Positions 60,633 to 64,000 of a stretch of DNA of 64,000 nt are shown piece after piece. The notes beneath the pieces are model-generated. The model was not told the DNA's origin. It searched no databases and saw nothing but the letters and a program-made list of their open reading frames with translations. Position numbers and translations under genes: made by a program. This DNA comes from Lineus longissimus (lineage: Eukaryota > Nemertea > Pilidiophora > Heteronemertea > Lineidae). The DNA is taken from the NCBI RefSeq assembly GCF_910592395.1, contig NC_088310.1, positions 4,781,501 through 4,845,500 on the forward strand. Direction: 5' to 3'. Position 1 is the first letter of the stretch, and each line of letters starts with the position of its first letter.

Positions 60633-63600
60633 GAATGATGTAATAATTACACATTTCTAACACATTTGTCTAACTTTTTACTCCGACTACGTAACGAGCT
60701 TGAAGCTGACTCACAAATGACTTAATAAATGGACCCATTCAATTTGAGGACAGACCCTGAAGACCGAAAGTACAAATCTTTGACAAATTTCCGGATTCAG
60801 TCCCCAGTCTTTCCCAATTCTATCGTTTGTCCCGGAGATGACTTATCGATATTTTTGTTGGCAGTCAGTCTTCGTCTCAAAATTCTACCCAGAGTCTGGC
60901 AGAATTGCGATAAAGGAAGATAACTTTTGTCAGTGACTTCGTTGTGCTAAGAACAATCTTATCGAACGTTAAAAGTACACTGCACCTTATAGTAATGAAA
61001 TTCGAACCAACTAATATAACCTATCCCAGAGAGATGATAAAACAGTCACCCTTGTTTTCTCGAAATCACGAGAAGTTGAAAAAAGACAAACATCCTAATA
61101 AGAGATGTTTATACAACTAATTGAGTTGATATTTCCGTTGCGGTAGTAGGTTTCAAGAGAGTAGTGAAAAGTCCTGCTCGTTAACTTTCAAGTACCTATC
61201 TCAATAAAGACCGTTATCATTTTTTCCATTTCTTTGATTCATTTGCAATGTCGATAGATTAGCTATACTTCACAGAAACACGGATCAAACAGGTAGGGTG
61301 AGTGAGCTTCCTTTGTGTGTAGGCCTCACATCCTCACACACACTACACCTGACGCTAGATTTGTAGGCCAATGGCAATTGCAAGGAAATTACTGATGTGG
61401 GCATCTGTAGTTGAATCCTTCACGATAATGCAGATCTACGTATCAATCTGTCCAAGTTATATTCTTGTGCCAGGATACATCTCTGAGCAAGTATACTGTG
61501 TACCTGTTCTACCTTCGAACAAAGAATGGTCCTAGCTACCACAGAGAATTTCGAACATGATGTCATTGTGATTAAGATTTATTTCATGATCGTAACCATG
61601 TCCATTGTGTCAACAGCCCCATTGCACATTGCCAAACCTGGCATCGCTTTGAGGTTTAAATACGGGTGCCACCATATATATAAACCACCATATATATGCC
61701 TATTGTCTCTGGTTATTTCTATCACATTGCCTATTATCACTCATACATATAGGTCTTCATTTTGCAATGATATTCTGCGACTATAGGCCTACTGACTGGG
61801 AGTAGTGCCCTTGTTTCTGACAGTCTTAAAACGAATATCCTATCCATTGGCACCTACAGCAAGTCCTTCAAACTGAATTTAATGTTCGACCTAAACTATC
61901 AGTTCTTCTTTCTTTCTTCCATCGCCTCGGCCAGTTAGCCAAGCTACTGGTAACCAACGCTGGCCAGGTAGCCAAATCTGCACATTCATGGATGTGCCAG
62001 TATTGGAGCGTGCTTTACCGTTGACAGGTCACCTGAGGCAACGTCTGTGCAATACCGTCCGTGTGTAAACACAGGATCCTGTACACAGGATCCCATAGCG
62101 CACCAAATGATTCCCAAGCTTACTAAGCTCTTATCATCTCATAACGGTGATGCAAAAATAGCAAGGTACTCGGTATCTCAATGGCATCATCTTGTGTTAG
62201 TGCCCATATGTTTGTAATGGGTTTTCGCCGGGTCGGCCGAACCAGGTAAACACTAGAACCTCTCTGTTCATCAACTTTCCATGGCCAGTTGAATCAAGCC
62301 CCTTATAGGCGATATTTATTTAGGGCATTCCTACATATTTTGACCTCTTTTAACAGTAATACAACAGTTGTAATAGCTGCATGCTTCTTCCATGAAAATG
62401 TTCCAATCATCATTTATTAAATAGAACACCATCTTCGTGGCCTTGGTAATGTTTGGTGGAGATAACTTATCAATAGCTCTGTTGATGACGCCACACAACA
62501 CGCCATATGTTGCTGATTGATTTGGGTTGCAGTATTCCCATTAGAATCAAGTTCGTTGGATTATTCTCTCACAAAGGAGCATCGACTCCTTGCACAACTA
62601 TTATAATCACAATTTGTTAATACGCTAAGGTTCAAAGTTGTGGGTTACATTCCCTCGTATAGTTACCAAGATCACACATTACCTGATCAAAGCTTTGTCA
62701 CCAATTTCCATAATAATGATTATTGTATCAATTGGCCTAGTTAGAGAGAAAAAGTAATCATTGCGTGGGCTGTTCTGCAATTTAAGCAAAGGAGACACCA
62801 AAGGCAAATTGCGATATGTGTTACACAATCAACCATGTTACCTCAGGGCTTGTTGGTGTTATAGACCTGGCAACGGCACCGTCACAGAGATCTGGAGAAT
62901 GAAATAATTCATCGGATGAATGGCATTTATTCCGTGTTTCTCACTCAAGAAATGCTTGTAATGGTATTTTTCGATGTTGCAATCCATGCTGAGGGCATGA
63001 GTTTGCGTTCAACAGTGCAATGCTTATGCTCGACATAAATGTGTCAGTATCAGCCATTTCTGCAAAAAGGCAATCGGGTGTAATCGCAGTTGTTGGCGAA
63101 AGAATGGGCTACCGAGAACATGTAAACAAGCTTCATGGAGGTTTTCCATAAAATCTAAATTGGTAGGCTTGTGGAGTTTACTTGCACTTTGTTTTAGCCT
63201 CGAGATAGTGAAATATGAATGATTGGAGGCAAACATCTGCTGTCAAAATAAGCTTATTCTTCCCCTGTTTGCTATTACATTTCGCCTCTGTTGTGATTGG
63301 TTGGGTAGTGTAACTTGGCCTGCAGTCAGTATTAAAGGTTATCACCCATGGCTTACATAGACCTAACTATTGGAATTTCAATATTTCCACACAGCAATTT
63401 CTGAATATATATATTGAGGACATCACGAATAGGTCGTGGCCGAAAATAGTCGGAATCAATGTAGTGTTTTCGTGATCCATCCCAACGAATTGCAAAAAGC
63501 AAATTTTATTTACTGAAGCCAGCTGTGTGATTATCACGCTCATAATTTTAGTGAAGGTTTATCGATGAGTTGAAAATCTACCCTCTGCAATGTGTGCAAA

Positions 63601-64000
63601 TAACGACCGTAATTAATTAACTCATTGGCATTTTGTGAAGTGAGATTCATCAATTAGCTCTCAATGTCATACGTATATGCATGTGTGCAGTACATCTGCT
63701 GAAGTCGTCATGAGTATCTACATAATATGGTTAGGCCATTTCAACAAATCATAAATGAAATTATATTGTGATAAAATCGATTACAACTTTTGTGGACCAG
63801 TTCTCAACGAAATACTCTCCAATATCTGTTGCTCCAGAACTCGAGTTTAAACAACTGCTCGAACTTGATACGTTTATACTGGATATTAAAACCTTTTGTA
63901 GTACATCATTTCACAAGCCATTCGTTAGAAAAAAGCAATATATTAATCAACTTGAAAATCATAAACATTCGACACTCCGAATGACATTGAATATCTTCGC
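60633..64000. other. Right-hand intergenic region, no gene recognised
   Basis: Only short frames without recognisable content. Small local features are a GGATCCTGTACACAGGATCC palindrome near 62073-62092 and a doubled ACCATATATAT word near 61671-61697. Nothing else can be supported. Confidence 0.4.

Overview
The window looks like nuclear DNA of an invertebrate animal, probably a marine lophotrochozoan. Genes are split by many GT-AG introns of about 100-500 bp plus one of about 25 kb, the base composition is AT-rich, and short hairpin elements and minisatellites are scattered through it. An animal-type tRNA deacylase (ATD/DTD2) and a giant/CES-2-type bZIP factor support an animal source. The phylum is inferred only.

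Layout. (1) 1-9600: a minus-strand first exon (655-835) lies head-to-head with a complete 8-exon plus-strand gene (1923-9600). That gene encodes a 2000-residue protein with a CARF/FAR1-like zinc-binding N-terminus, a MULE-transposase-like core that looks catalytically dead, a SWIM zinc finger and a very long Ser/Thr/Ala/Pro-rich tail carrying recent in-frame duplications. The two first exons are paralogous. (2) 9890-10375: a 125-bp minisatellite. (3) 11902-18094, minus strand: an 8-exon gene for a secreted 689-residue protein with three von Willebrand factor A domains; only the first keeps a full MIDAS metal site. Upstream are a minus-strand TATA box and a CRE palindrome. (4) 18700-22700: repeats (a 51-bp satellite, homopolymer G/C tracts, a hairpin-rich GC island, a 125-bp near-palindromic MITE) and an unexplained open, exon-like segment. 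(5) 23354-25400: a tight divergent pair, COA4 (minus, mitochondrial twin CX9C assembly factor) and DTD2/ATD (plus), with 204 bp between their start codons. (6) 25401-31202: mostly empty, with a hairpin element at 28411-28781. (7) 31203-57978: a bZIP gene whose main coding exon (56838-57978) can be joined in frame, across a 25.5-kb intron, to a 95-bp first coding exon at 31203-31297. A second frame-compatible exon lies at 31464-31579, and a GC-rich possible alternative promoter lies near 47.2-47.6 kb. (8) 57979-64000: downstream flank with no recognisable gene.

The genes do not form a pathway. The shared logic is local: two divergent pairs probably share promoters, and the developmental-type bZIP gene owns a large, probably regulatory, intron. 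The most unusual items are the transposase-derived SWIM protein with its expanding tail and divergent paralogue, the graded MIDAS loss in the VWA protein with a possible short secreted alternative product, and the alternative 5' exons and D-box-like sites of the bZIP gene. No CRISPR array, rRNA or convincing tRNA was seen.
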